Source: Perlucidibaca wandonensis
GTDB taxonomy: Bacteria; Pseudomonadota; Gammaproteobacteria; Pseudomonadales; Moraxellaceae
Length of the DNA: 64,000 nucleotides
NCBI RefSeq assembly: GCF_042677145.1
Contig: NZ_JBHTIT010000001.1
Location: 434,001-498,000, forward strand
Direction of reading: 5' to 3'
The notes below the pieces were generated by a model, which saw only the letters and a list, made by a program, of their open reading frames with translations, was not told the origin of the DNA and made no database searches. This document shows positions 23,108-33,500 of this stretch, one piece after another. Positions within the stretch are counted from its first letter, which is position 1, and each line of letters begins with the position of its first letter. Made by a program: the position numbers and the translations under genes.

Positions 23108-25822
23108 ATGGGCAGATCGCTGGTCATCGTTGAGTCCCCTGCAAAAGCTAAGACTATCAACAAGTACCTAGGCAAAGACTTTATCGTGAAGTCGAGTGTA
23201 GGCCATGTGCGCGACTTGCCAGTTAGTGGTGGTGGCAGTACGCCGGCTGAGCGTGCGAAAGCCGCAGCCGAGACGCGCAAACTCACGCCTGAGCAAAAAG
23301 CCGCCCAGAAAGGTGCTAAGCAGCAAGCTGCGTTAGTGGGTCGAATGGGCGTTGACCCGGAAAAGCAGTGGATCGCTAAGTACGAGATTTTGCCCGGCAA
23401 AGAAAAGGTGGTCAGCGAGCTGCAAGCTCTAGCGAAAGATGCCGACATCATCTATCTCGCAACCGATTTGGATCGCGAAGGGGAGGCCATTGCTTGGCAC
23501 CTGCGCGAAGTCATTGGTGGTGATGACAGCCGCTATAAGCGCGTGGTGTTTAATGAAATTACTAAGACCGCGATTACCGAGGCTTTTAAAGCGCCCGGTG
23601 AGCTCAATATTGCCCGTGTAAATGCACAGCAGGCGCGACGTTTTCTCGATCGCGTTGTTGGCTTTATGGTGTCGCCGCTGCTCTGGGAAAAAATCGCTCG
23701 CGGCTTATCCGCTGGCCGTGTGCAATCGGTTGCGCTGCGTTTGGTGGTTGAGCGTGAGCGTGAAATCCGTGCCTTTGTGCCTGAAGAGTTTTGGGAGATT
23801 CACGCTGACACCTTAACGCCAAGCGATGTGGCGCTGCGTTTAGAGGTTACTCGCCAAGCTGGTGAAGCCTTCAAGCCAGTCAACAAAGCTCAGGCTGATG
23901 CCGCTTTAGCGGTACTGCAAAAGGCCGCTTATAAAGTGGCGAAGCGCGATGATAAACCCACGCGCACCAAGCCATCGGCACCGTTCATTACCTCCACCTT
24001 GCAGCAGGCCGCGAGCACGCGCCTAGGTTTCTCGGTGAAGAAAACCATGACCTTGGCGCAGCGTTTATACGAAGCCGGTCATATCACCTATATGCGTACC
24101 GACTCTACCAACTTGAGCCAAGATGCCGTCGCCAGCGCGCGTGCGTTTATCGTGTCGAATTATGGTGAGCGCTATGTGCCAGAAAATCCAATTCGCTACA
24201 GCAGCAAAGATGGCGCGCAAGAGGCTCACGAAGCCATTCGGCCATCGGACGCAAACGCTAAACCCGGCACACTCGCAGGCTTAGAGAAAGATGCTGAGCG
24301 CCTTTACGACTTAATCTGGCGGCAATTCTTGGCCTGCCAAATGACCGAAGCCGAGTACACCAGCACCAGCTTGGCCGTGGCCGCCGCCGACTTCGAGTTG
24401 CGCACACGTGGTCGTATCTTGCGCTTTGATGGCTTTACACGCGTGATGAGTGCCTTGAGTAAGGACAAAGAAGACGTGGTCTTGCCTGATGTTGCCGTTG
24501 GCGAAACCTTGAGCCTGAGCGCGCTTGATCCCACACAACACTTCACCAAGCCCGTGGCGCGCTTCACTGAAGCCAGCTTGGTGCGAGAGCTAGAGAAGCG
24601 CGGCATCGGCCGACCATCGACTTATGCGGCGATCATCTCGACCATTCAAGATCGCGGCTATGTGCGCTTGGAAAGCCGTCGTTTGTACGCGGAAAAAATG
24701 GGCGACATCGTTACCGACCGTCTGACTGAGAACTTCAGCGCACTGATGGATTACGCCTTCACCGCCGACCTTGAGGCGCAGCTCGACCAAGTCGCCGAGG
24801 GCAGCGAAGACTGGAAGCGCGTGCTCGATCGTTTCTACGCCGACTTCAAGGCCAAGCTCGCTGCTGCTCAAGCAGAAGATGGCATGCGCCCGAATCAGCC
24901 GGTAGCGACCGATATTCCCTGCACTGACTGTGCGCGGCCTATGCAAATTCGCACGGCCTCGACCGGTGTATTTTTGGGCTGCTCGGGCTATGCCTTGCCG
25001 CCTAAAGAGCGCTGCAAACACACGGTTAACCTGACGCGCGGCGATGAAGCTGTAGATCTCGATACCGCAGAAGATGCCGAAACTCAGCAGCTACGTGCAA
25101 AGCATCGCTGTCCGATTTGTAGCACGGCGATGGAAAGCTACCTCATCGATGCCACTCGCAAGCTCCATGTCTGCGGTAACAATCCCGATTGCGCCGGTTT
25201 TGAAGTTGAGCAAGGCCAGTTCCGCATCAAAGGCTATGACGGCCCGATCATCCAGTGCGATAAATGCACCAGCGATATGCAGCTCAAGACCGGTCGTTTT
25301 GGTAAATACTTTGCCTGTACCGATAGCGCCTGTGGCAACACACGCAAACTTTTGCGCAATGGCGAAGCTGCGCCACCCAAGGCCGACCCAATCAGCATGC
25401 CGATGCTCGCCTGTAGCAAAGTCGATGATCACTTCTTATTGCGCGATGGTGCCAGCGGCTTATTTCTAGCGGCCAGCAAGTTTCCGAAAAACCGTGAGAC
25501 TCGCGCGCCAACGGTAGCTGAGATTCAACTGGTGGCTGAAAAGCTCGACCCGAAACATGTCTATTTGCTCGATGCTCCGGCAGAAGATGGCGAAGGTCGT
25601 CCGGCGATTTTGCGCTATAGCCGCAAAACCAAAGAGCAGTATGTGATGACTGAGGAAGAGGGTAAGGCCACTGGTTGGCAGGCTTTCTTTGTCGATGGCG
25701 TATGGCGCGTAACTGAGCCGAAAAAAGCTGAGCCGAAAGCAGCGGCCGCTAAAAAGGCACCAGCCAAGAAAGCTACTGTTAAGAAAGCACCAGCGAAAAA
25801 GGCGGTAGTGAAAAAATCATGA
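23108..25822 (+). CDS. topA: DNA topoisomerase I
   Basis: From ATG 23108 (a TTG at 23090 is in frame but lies in the ribosome site TGAGGA), 904 residues. A Toprim domain (SLVIVESPAKAKTINKYLG; LATDLDREGEAIAWHL) is followed by the catalytic Tyr region ITYMRTDSTNLS and GIGRPSTYAAIISTIQDRGY. Three or four Cys4 zinc ribbons follow (CTDCARPM, CPICSTAM, CDKCTSDM). The C-terminus is a Lys/Ala/Pro-rich tail (AAAKKAPAKKATVKKAPAKK). It relaxes negative supercoils. It overlaps the next gene by ATGA. Confidence 0.96.
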   Translation: MGRSLVIVESPAKAKTINKYLGKDFIVKSSVGHVRDLPVSGGGSTPAERAKAAAETRKLTPEQKAAQKGAKQQAALVGRMGVDPEKQWIAKYEILPGKEKVVSELQALAKDADIIYLATDLDREGEAIAWHLREVIGGDDSRYKRVVFNEITKTAITEAFKAPGELNIARVNAQQARRFLDRVVGFMVSPLLWEKIARGLSAGRVQSVALRLVVEREREIRAFVPEEFWEIHADTLTPSDVALRLEVTRQAGEAFKPVNKAQADAALAVLQKAAYKVAKRDDKPTRTKPSAPFITSTLQQAASTRLGFSVKKTMTLAQRLYEAGHITYMRTDSTNLSQDAVASARAFIVSNYGERYVPENPIRYSSKDGAQEAHEAIRPSDANAKPGTLAGLEKDAERLYDLIWRQFLACQMTEAEYTSTSLAVAAADFELRTRGRILRFDGFTRVMSALSKDKEDVVLPDVAVGETLSLSALDPTQHFTKPVARFTEASLVRELEKRGIGRPSTYAAIISTIQDRGYVRLESRRLYAEKMGDIVTDRLTENFSALMDYAFTADLEAQLDQVAEGSEDWKRVLDRFYADFKAKLAAAQAEDGMRPNQPVATDIPCTDCARPMQIRTASTGVFLGCSGYALPPKERCKHTVNLTRGDEAVDLDTAEDAETQQLRAKHRCPICSTAMESYLIDATRKLHVCGNNPDCAGFEVEQGQFRIKGYDGPIIQCDKCTSDMQLKTGRFGKYFACTDSACGNTRKLLRNGEAAPPKADPISMPMLACSKVDDHFLLRDGASGLFLAASKFPKNRETRAPTVAEIQLVAEKLDPKHVYLLDAPAEDGEGRPAILRYSRKTKEQYVMTEEEGKATGWQAFFVDGVWRVTEPKKAEPKAAAAKKAPAKKATVKKAPAKKAVVKKS

Positions 25823-26358
25823 GCAAGCACCGCAACCCTTACCCTTCGCGCACCAACCAAAAGTTGTACTTCGCGCGCTTGCAGCTAGACATGCTGGCCG
25901 AGGCCTTGGCCGACAGTGAAGCGTTCAATAGTGAGCCGCGTGCACTGAGTGCGCGTGAGGCGGCAATTTGGCATTTGCACACGGGTTTAGCCGCACTGTT
26001 TCAAGAGCTGTCGAAATTTTACAAAGTGCAGCCCGCAGCATGCTCAGCTCAGGCTCTACGTGAAGCAATGGCCGTTCGCGGCGCGCGTTCTCCTGAGGCC
26101 GAGATCATCCTTGGTCTGGGCGAAGACTCATCGAGCTGGGTCAGCCGCCTAAGCGCCTTAAGTGCGACCTGCTACGAACCTATCGAGCTGCCAGAAATGC
26201 AGTTCGACGACGAGTCACCCGCGCGCATCGCTATTCCATTGGTGATGACCGAGGAAGATCAGCCGCTATCGGCTAGTGATCTTGAAGGCCTGCACGAAAT
26301 CCATCGCGAACTGACCAATATGATTCGCTTTTTCCGCGCGGAGCTGGTCGAGTTTTAA
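25819..26358 (+). CDS. DUF6586-like conserved protein downstream of topA
   Basis: A 179-residue soluble, mostly helical protein (NQKLYFARLQLDMLAEAL; AREAAIWHLHTGLAALFQEL; IHRELTNMIRFFRAELVEF). It resembles the small conserved gene beside topA and lexA in Pseudomonas genomes, which I recall as DUF6586. The role is unknown. The ATG overlaps the topA stop (ATGA), so expression is coupled to topoisomerase I. Confidence 0.7.
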   Translation: MSKHRNPYPSRTNQKLYFARLQLDMLAEALADSEAFNSEPRALSAREAAIWHLHTGLAALFQELSKFYKVQPAACSAQALREAMAVRGARSPEAEIILGLGEDSSSWVSRLSALSATCYEPIELPEMQFDDESPARIAIPLVMTEEDQPLSASDLEGLHEIHRELTNMIRFFRAELVEF

Positions 26359-26407
26359 TACATTAACCCTCCGCGAAAACCATTTGCGGCGGTGTGTTGA
26401 GGGCAAC

Positions 26408-26653
26408 ATGAGCGAATTTGCTTACTTAGAGTTATCGGAAAGTGAAGACGGCGAGATGCAATTGCGCCGCAGTGGCGACGGCGCCAAATCGGAGCCATTG
26501 GTGAGCGTAAAGTTCTCTAGCGAAGCGCGTCTATTGCTTGGTGACCGTGCGCAAGATATTGCTCGCGCAATGATCGGCGCTGGCGTACAGCTTGCTAGCC
26601 ATCAAATGGCCAATCCTGATGGCAGCGATGACGACCACACCACGCTGCACTAA
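26408..26653 (+). CDS. Small conserved hypothetical protein
   Basis: From ATG 26408, 81 residues: FAYLELSESEDGEMQLRRSG, then SVKFSSEARLLLGDRAQDIA and an acidic/His tail (DGSDDDHTTLH). It has no membrane segment and no motif I know. Small genes of this kind accompany the topA/DUF6586 pair in Pseudomonas. It follows the DUF6586-like gene by 49 bp. Confidence 0.65.
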   Translation: MSEFAYLELSESEDGEMQLRRSGDGAKSEPLVSVKFSSEARLLLGDRAQDIARAMIGAGVQLASHQMANPDGSDDDHTTLH

Positions 26654-26663
26654 GCCGTTATTT

Positions 26664-27170
26664 ATGCCCACAGTCACGCCAGCGGGCAATTGGCTGCTAG
26701 TAGGCATTGCCACACAGCAGCTCTGGCAGCTGCGTGGCGACCAAGTTCAATCACATTACGACATTTCCACCGCTAGCAATGGCGTAGGCGAGCTTAACGG
26801 CAGCGAATGTACGCCGCGCGGCTGGCATCGTATCCGCGCGCGCATTGGCGATGGCCTACCTCAGGCCGCCGTACTGCGCGGCCGCCGCTTCACGGGCGAG
26901 ACCTGGACGCCCGAGCTACACGCACAGCATCCCAACCGTGATTGGATTCTAAGCCGCATTCTTTGGCTTTGCGGCAACGAGCCTGGGTTCAATCGCGGTG
27001 GCAATGTCGACAGCCAGCGCCGTTATATCTATTTTCATGGCACACCTGACTCCGAGCCCATGGGCGAGCCACGCTCGCATGGCTGCATTCGCCTGCGCAA
27101 CGCCGACATGATGGCGCTATTTGAACGCACGCGAGCAGGCACACCGGTCTTCATCAGCGAGACAGCCTAA
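26664..27170 (+). CDS. L,D-transpeptidase (YkuD family)
   Basis: From ATG 26664, 168 residues. The YkuD domain ends in the catalytic motif EPRSHGCIRLRNADM (His and Cys), with YIYFHGTPD before it. No signal peptide is obvious, so it may act outside by another route or work on cytoplasmic or imported muropeptides; the N-terminus starts directly with the domain (NWLLVGIATQQLWQL). Such enzymes make 3-3 peptidoglycan crosslinks or attach lipoproteins. It overlaps the next gene at TAATG. Confidence 0.85.
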   Translation: MPTVTPAGNWLLVGIATQQLWQLRGDQVQSHYDISTASNGVGELNGSECTPRGWHRIRARIGDGLPQAAVLRGRRFTGETWTPELHAQHPNRDWILSRILWLCGNEPGFNRGGNVDSQRRYIYFHGTPDSEPMGEPRSHGCIRLRNADMMALFERTRAGTPVFISETA

Positions 27171-27382
27171 TGATAGGCAATGTGTATCCGGTGGAAGATA
27201 CCGGCTGGAGCGTGCTAGAGGTCGGTGAGCTCGATCGCGCAAGCTTTTCTCTGCAGGTGCAGGGCTATCAGATTAGTAATCGTGCTGGCGATTCGGTTGG
27301 CAATCTGTTTTCAACGCTAAATGCGGCTGTGGAGGCGGCAAAAGGGCTGGCATGTTCAGAAAACGGCCAATCAAGCGCCTAA
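27170..27382 (+). CDS. Unknown 70-residue protein
   Basis: A short frame whose ATG overlaps the L,D-transpeptidase stop by 1 bp (TAATG). It reads MIGNVYPVEDTGWSVLEVGE and later LFSTLNAAVEAAKGLA. No known domain. Coupling to the transpeptidase makes it likely to be real. Confidence 0.55.
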   Translation: MIGNVYPVEDTGWSVLEVGELDRASFSLQVQGYQISNRAGDSVGNLFSTLNAAVEAAKGLACSENGQSSA

Positions 27383-27396
27383 GGCGCATTTTCCTT

Positions 27397-27424
27397 TTGA
27401 CAGGGCTAGGATTATCCCTATAAT
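27397..27424 (+). promoter_or_regulatory. Near-consensus sigma-70 promoter of the tRNA unit
   Basis: TTGACA (27397-27402), a 16-bp spacer and TATAAT (27419-27424) are both perfect hexamers. A GC-rich discriminator (GCGGCCC) follows, typical of stringently controlled stable-RNA promoters. The first tRNA starts at 27446. Confidence 0.9.
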
Positions 27425-27445
27425 GCGGCCCACACGATGTGCAGC

Positions 27446-27521
27446 GGGTGTTTAGCTCAGCTGGGAGAGCAGCTCCCTTACAAGGAGCGGGTCGGCGGTT
27501 CGATCCCGTCAACACCCACCA
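27446..27521 (+). tRNA. tRNA-Val (anticodon TAC)
   Basis: 76 nt including CCA: acceptor GGGTGTT with AACACCC, anticodon stem GCTCC/GGAGC around CTTACAA, anticodon TAC (UAC), T-arm GGCGGTTCGATCCCGTC. It is the first gene of a two-tRNA transcript. Confidence 0.97.
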
Positions 27522-27542
27522 ATCGCATAGTGTAACCAACGC

Positions 27543-27619
27543 GCAGCGGTAGTTCAGTTGGTTAGAATACCGGCCTGTCACGCCGGGGGTCGCGGGTTCG
27601 AGTCCCGTCCGCTGCGCCA
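27543..27619 (+). tRNA. tRNA-Asp (anticodon GTC)
   Basis: 77 nt including CCA: acceptor GCAGCGG with CCGCTGC, anticodon loop CTGTCAC (GTC), T-arm CGGGTTCGAGTCCCG. It follows tRNA-Val by 21 bp in the same unit and is closed by a hairpin terminator. Confidence 0.97.
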
Positions 27620-27628
27620 TATGACACG

Positions 27629-27659
27629 AAAACGCCTCAGCTTATGCTGGGGCGTTTTT
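27629..27659 (+). terminator. Terminator of the tRNA unit
   Basis: AAAACGCCTCAGC pairs with GCTGGGGCGTTTT across TTAT (one G-T pair), followed by T. It lies 9 bp after the tRNA-Asp CCA. Confidence 0.9.
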
Positions 27660-27753
27660 GTTTGTGCTGGAAAAACTATTAGTTAATTGAGGCCAATAAT
27701 ATCTGCTAGATTCAAACATTAGTCGGCCTATAAAAATAAGGAGCGCCACATCC

Positions 27754-29178
27754 ATGCCTTCATCCAAACAATGTCACGCCTTCACCACCGACGATGCGCT
27801 CGGCCTGGACGACGCCGTTGCGTTACGCGTGCGTTTGCAGCGTGGCGAGGTTTCTGCGCTAGAGCTTACTGAGGCGGCCATTGCTCGCGCTGAGCAGGTC
27901 AATGCCACGCTCAATGCCATCGTGTTGCCAACGTATGATGCTGCTCGCCGCAATGCTGAGCAGTCGCACTCAGGCGCCTTCGCTGGCATTCCAACGTTCA
28001 TCAAAGACAATACCGATATGCAGGGCTTGCCGACGCGCCAAGGCTCGCTTGCTGTTGGTTCGCATCCAGCAAAAAAAGATAGCGCCTTCACTACGCACTT
28101 TTTAAGCACGGGCATGAATGTGCTCGGCAAAAGCAATTTGCCAGAGTTTGGTTTTAACGCCTCAACCGAGTTCAAAAGCCGCCCTGCAACACCGAACCCT
28201 TGGCACTTGGATTATTCAGCTGGTGCATCTTCAGGCGGTTCGGCGGCATTGGTTGCTGCTGGCGTGGTGCCAATAGCGCATGCAAACGATGGTGGCGGCT
28301 CAATTCGTATCCCAGCTGCAGCCTGTGGCTTGATTGGCTTAAAGCCTACGCGTGGACGTTTTATTGATGGTGAGGCAGCGGCCATATTGCCCGTTAATAT
28401 TGTCAGTGAAGGTGTGGTGACGCGCAGTGTGCGTGATACCGCCGAATTTATGCATGCCATGGAGCAGCATTATCGTGGCAAGAAAATGTCGCCGGTGGGG
28501 CATGTCACGGGGCCGGAAAACAAGCGCATGCGCATTGGTCTAGTGCTTGACTCGATCACCGGCCAGGCCACCGATGCTGCTACGCGTGAGACAGTTGAGG
28601 CGACTGCGCGCGTGCTTGAAGGTCTAGGCCATAGCGTGGAGCTCATCAAGCTACCCATCCGCGAAAGCTTTGCTGATGACTTCAGCCAGTATTGGGGCAT
28701 GTTGTCGTATTTGCTCAGCACTTTTGGCCACAAGCTATTAGGTGCCGATTTCGATAAAGCGCAGACGGATAATCTCACTCAAGGTTTGGCGCAGTATTAT
28801 CGGAAAAATATGTGGCGTACGCCGATGATGCTTTGGGGCATGAAGCGTGTAGCCAATGATTATGCGGAAATCTTTCGCAACTGTGATGTGCTGCTTTCGC
28901 CGGTGCTGTCGCACACCACTCCGAAGCTCGGGCATTTGTCGCCAGTGCAGTCATTTGAGTCGCTGTTTGAGCGCCTGCGCAACTACGTCAGCTTTACGCC
29001 ATTAAACAATGCCGCCGGCACGCCGGCGCTGTCGATGCCCATGGGCCGCACGGCAGAAGGTTTGCCGATTGCCGTGCAGCTTTCTGGCGCTAGGGGCGAG
29101 GAGCGTCGTCTATTGGCGCTGGCGTTTGAGTTGGAGGCGGCACAGCCGTTCCACCACCTAGGGCTTTATACAGGGTAA
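27754..29178 (+). CDS. Amidase (amidase-signature family)
   Basis: A 474-residue amidase-signature enzyme. The catalytic Lys is in PTFIKDNTDMQGL, the cis-Ser in YSAGASSGGSAALVAAG, and the nucleophile Ser in ANDGGGSIRIPAAACGL; GLKPTRGR follows as usual. It hydrolyses an amide bond, but the substrate cannot be told. AAGGAGCGCC precedes the ATG by about 10 bp. Its last 89 bp overlap the 3' end of the convergent outer-membrane efflux gene. Confidence 0.92.
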   Translation: MPSSKQCHAFTTDDALGLDDAVALRVRLQRGEVSALELTEAAIARAEQVNATLNAIVLPTYDAARRNAEQSHSGAFAGIPTFIKDNTDMQGLPTRQGSLAVGSHPAKKDSAFTTHFLSTGMNVLGKSNLPEFGFNASTEFKSRPATPNPWHLDYSAGASSGGSAALVAAGVVPIAHANDGGGSIRIPAAACGLIGLKPTRGRFIDGEAAAILPVNIVSEGVVTRSVRDTAEFMHAMEQHYRGKKMSPVGHVTGPENKRMRIGLVLDSITGQATDAATRETVEATARVLEGLGHSVELIKLPIRESFADDFSQYWGMLSYLLSTFGHKLLGADFDKAQTDNLTQGLAQYYRKNMWRTPMMLWGMKRVANDYAEIFRNCDVLLSPVLSHTTPKLGHLSPVQSFESLFERLRNYVSFTPLNNAAGTPALSMPMGRTAEGLPIAVQLSGARGEERRLLALAFELEAAQPFHHLGLYTG

Positions 29179-30532
29179 TAATTGCGGCCTGATGCGCGAG
29201 CTCGGCACGAATGCGATCTTGCGCACTGCTAAAGGCTTCGCGCTGGGCATCGAGCAAGGATAGATAGTTATCGAGACCGGCGTCGTAGCGTGCTTGTGTC
29301 AGGCTCAGGCGCTCGTCATTGGCTTTGGCAATGGCACGGCGAGCTTCGCGCTGTTCATCGCGTGTGCTCAGCGTCGCTAAAGCGTCGGCAACTTCACGAA
29401 AGGCCGTTTGCACGGTTTTCTCATATTGCGCCACAGCAATGTCGCGATCGGCTTGGCTGATGCGTAAATTCGCTAAATTGCGCCCAGCGGTGAACAGCGG
29501 GATGCGAATTTGCGGTGCAAAACTCCACACTCGCGTGCCGCCATCAAATAAGCCTGAAAGCTCTGTACTCGCGCTACCGGTGCTGGCCGTGAGTGAGATG
29601 CTCGGGAAGAATGCTGCGCGGGCTGCGCCAATATCGGCATAACGCGCTTTCAGCACGTGCTCGGCCGACATCACATCTGGCCGTGCAACCAAGACTTCGG
29701 CAGGGATGCCTGCGGGCAGGGCATCGATGGTGGCTTGGCTGGGCAGCTGCGTGGGCGCAAGTTCTGTGGGCAGCTGTGTACCGAGCAATAAGCTCAGCGC
29801 ATTTTGATCTTGCGCGACCAATGCACGTAGTTCAGCCGCGCTGGCGATAGCCACTTGCAGGCTGCTTTCGGCGGCGGTGATGTCTAAGCGTGAGCCAACA
29901 CCGGCTTTATCGCGCTCAGTGATGATGTCGAAGGCCTCTTGGCGTGCCTGCTGCGTGCGCTCGGCGAGGGTGAGCTGCTCGGCATCGGCGGCCAGTGTTA
30001 GCCAAGCATTGGCGACTTCAGAAATCAGACTCAAGGCGATGCTGCGTTGAGCATCGCTAGTGGAGAGATACTGCTCGCGCGCGCTGTCGCTTAAGTTGCT
30101 TAAACGGCCAAAGACATCCAGCTCAAAATTGCTGATGCCTACGCCAACTTGCTGCTGGCGATAAATGCCGCTAAAGCCACTACTTGATGAGCTGATCCGC
30201 GAGTTAGTGCTGGTGCCAGAGACATCGATGCTAGGAAATAGCTGACTGCGACCCACGCCATAGACCGCACGAGCACGAGTCACCTGCAAGGCAGCGATGC
30301 GTGCGTCACGGTTATTTTCTAGCGCAAGGCTAATCGCTGCCTGCAAGCGCGGCTCAAGGATGACTTGCTGCCATGGCCATTGGCTGATCTCGCGACCATC
30401 GGCGCTGCTGTTTATGTCGGCTGGCCATTGCTCGGCGATTGGTAGCAGCGGGCGCTCGTAGTTTGGCGCCAATAAGCTACAGCCAGAGGCCATCATGGAT
30501 GCGGCTAAAAGAATACTTAAACGAGGGTTCAT
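29090..30532 (-). CDS. Outer-membrane efflux lipoprotein (OprM/NodT type)
   Basis: A 480-residue outer-membrane factor with a lipoprotein signal (ILLAASMMASGCSLLAPNYERP, lipobox ending at Cys18) and two OEP helical repeats (SLALENNRDARIAALQVTRA; YEKTVQTAFREVADALATLS). It is the exit channel for the RND pump encoded just upstream and overlaps that gene by 4 bp. Its 3' end runs 89 bp into the convergent amidase gene. Confidence 0.94.
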   Translation of the reverse strand: MNPRLSILLAASMMASGCSLLAPNYERPLLPIAEQWPADINSSADGREISQWPWQQVILEPRLQAAISLALENNRDARIAALQVTRARAVYGVGRSQLFPSIDVSGTSTNSRISSSSSGFSGIYRQQQVGVGISNFELDVFGRLSNLSDSAREQYLSTSDAQRSIALSLISEVANAWLTLAADAEQLTLAERTQQARQEAFDIITERDKAGVGSRLDITAAESSLQVAIASAAELRALVAQDQNALSLLLGTQLPTELAPTQLPSQATIDALPAGIPAEVLVARPDVMSAEHVLKARYADIGAARAAFFPSISLTASTGSASTELSGLFDGGTRVWSFAPQIRIPLFTAGRNLANLRISQADRDIAVAQYEKTVQTAFREVADALATLSTRDEQREARRAIAKANDERLSLTQARYDAGLDNYLSLLDAQREAFSSAQDRIRAELAHQAAIITLYKALGGGTAVPPPTQTPAPIDDAPRP

Positions 30533-33500
30533 GACGGCGTCTCCGAGTCACTAGCAACAGGTTTTGCCGAAGAATCTTTAGCGGTAACGAGTGTTTGCTT
30601 ACTAAAACGTGCACGGACCAAGACGAAGAATAGCGGCACAAAAAACATGCCCAATACCGTGGCGCTGACCATGCCGCCAAGTACGCCTGTGCCAATGGCA
30701 TGTTGCGAGCCTGAGCCTGCGCCTTGGCTGGTGGCCAATGGCATCACGCCCAAGCCGAAGGCCAGAGATGTCATCAGAATAGGCCGTAAACGCTGGCGTG
30801 CGGCAGTCAGTGTGGCATCCATTAACTCATGCCCAGCCTCTTGCAGCTCTTTCGCAAACTCCACAATCAAGATGGCGTTTTTCGCTGCCAAACCAATGGT
30901 GGTGAGTAGGCCGACCTGGAAGTAGACATCGTTACTCAAGCCACGCAGCTGTGTCGCCAACAACGCGCCAACCACGCCAAGCGGCACCACAAGCATGACG
31001 GCAAATGGAATCGACCAGCTCTCATACAGCGCCGCTAAGCAGAGAAACACCACCAGCAGAGAGATAGCGTAGAGGATAGGAGCTTGGCCGCTAGTGCTGC
31101 GCTCTTGCTCAGATACACCGGTCCATTCGAAGCCAATGCCGGCGGGTAGCTTGCCGATTATTTCTTCAATCGCATCCATGGCCTCGCCTGAGCTATAGCC
31201 CGGCGCAGGACTACCTTGAATGTTTACCGATGGCTGGCCGTTGTAGCGCTCGAGTCGCGGCGAGGCAAAGCCCCAATGCGCGGTGGCGAAGGCCGAGAAC
31301 GGCACCATCTCACCAGTTTTGGTGCGAGCAAACCAGCGCTCAAGGTCCGATGGCAGCATGCGTGAGGGCGCATCGCCTTGCACATAGACTCGTTTAACGC
31401 GGCCACGATCGATGAAGTCGTTGACGTAGCGGCCACCCCAAGCAGTGCTCAGTACGCTGTTAATGTCGCCTAAGCTAATGCCGAGTGCGGCGGCTTTTTG
31501 CGCATCAATATCGAGCTGATATTCCGGTGTGTCTTCTTGTCCATTGGGGCGAGCGCCAGCAATGACTGGGCTTTGCGCCGCCATGCCTAAGAGCTGATTA
31601 CGCGCAGCAATCAAGGCTTCATGACCTAGTCCGCCTTGATCTTTCAGCTGCAAATCGAAGCCGCCGGCATTGCCGAGTTCACGCACCGCTGGTGGCACGA
31701 TAGGGAAGACCATGCCATCACGAATTTTGCTAAATGCAGCGCGCGCACGATCAGCCACAGCGTTGACGCTTTGCCCTTCGCCTGTGCGCTCAGACCAGTC
31801 TTTAAAGCGCACGAAGGTTAGACCGGCGTTTTGGCCGCTGCCGGCAAAGCTAAAACCAACGACACCAAACATCGACTCGATATTGTCTTTTTCAGTCTCT
31901 AAAAAGTGATGCTCAACTTGCTTCAACACTGCCAGCGTGCGCTCTTGCGTCGCGCCTGCCGGTAACTGAATCAGCGTGTACATAAAGCCCTGATCTTCTT
32001 CGGGTAAAAATGAAGTGGGCAGTTTCACGAATAGCGCCACCAAACCGATGATGATCAGCACATAAAATACCAACCAGCGCTTAGGCTTTTTTAGCAAGCC
32101 TGCAACGATGCCTTTATAGCCATCGCTGCCACGCTCGAAGTGGCGGTTGAACCAGCCAAAAAAGCCAGTCTTCGCTTCGTGCTCATGACCGTGGATAGGC
32201 TTCAGCAAGGTTGCGCAAAGTGCCGGTGTGAGTACTAGTGCAACGATGACAGAGAGCACCATGGCAGAGACGATGGTGATGGAGAACTGGCGATAAATGA
32301 CGCCTGCGGAGCCGCCGAAAAATGCCATCGGGACAAATACGGCCGATAGCACGAGAGCGATGCCGATCAATGCGCCAGTTATTTGCGACATGGATTTTCG
32401 CGTGGCTTCAACAGGGCTAAGGCCATCTTCACGCATCACGCGCTCAACGTTTTCGACCACGACAATAGCATCATCGACCAAGAGCCCGATGGCCAGCACC
32501 ATAGCGAACATGGTGAGGGTGTTGATCGAATAGCCAAAGGCCGCAAGCACGCCAAAAGTACCGAGCAATACCACTGGCACGGCGAGTGTGGGAATCAGAG
32601 TTGCACGAAAGTTTTGCAAGAATAAAAACATGACCAAGAACACCAAAATTATGGCCTCGATCAGCGTTTTCACCACTTCCTCAATCGACAGTTTCACGAA
32701 TGGTGTGGTGTCGTAGGGGAATACTGCCTTCATGCCAGCGGGGAAAAATGGCGATAGTTCGGCCACACGCTCTTTCACCAAGCGCGCAGTTTCTAGCGCA
32801 TTGGCGCCAGTGGCCATTTTGATCGCCATGCCGGTAGCAGGCTTGCCCATAAAGCGAGCAATGGTGTTGTAGCTTTCGCTGCCAAGCTCAACGCGAGCGA
32901 CATCGCGCAAATATACTGTGGCGCCATTGGCCTGAGTTTTTAGCAGGATATTGCGAAACTGCTCGGCATTTTTCAGGCGGCTTTGTGCGGTGATGGTGGC
33001 ATTGAGTTGTTGGCCGGGCACGCTAGGCGTAGCACCTAGTTGGCCAGCGGAGACTTGCGTATTTTGTGCCTGAATGGCCGCGATAATATCGGCCGGTACT
33101 AGCTTGTAGCTCACCAGCTTCGCAGGGTCTAACCAAATGCGCATGGCGTATTGAGCGCCGAATAGCTGAGTATCACCAACGCCTTTCACCCGACTCAAGG
33201 GGTCAATAAGGTTGGCGGAAACGTAGTCGCCTAAATCGTATTGGCTCATCGAGCCATCTTCAGAAACGAAGCCAACCACGAGCAGGAAGTTGCGGGTAGC
33301 TTTTGCCACGCGCAGGCCGCTGCGTTGCACTTCATCGGGCAAAAGTGGCAAGGCCAGCTGCAGCTTATTTTGCACCTGCACTTGAGCAATATCGGGGTCG
33401 GTGCCGCTGACAAATGAGAGCGTGATGTTGACGCTGCCATTGGCATCGCTGCTCGATGACATATAGCTCAGGCCATCGATGCCCTGCATTTTTTGCTCGA

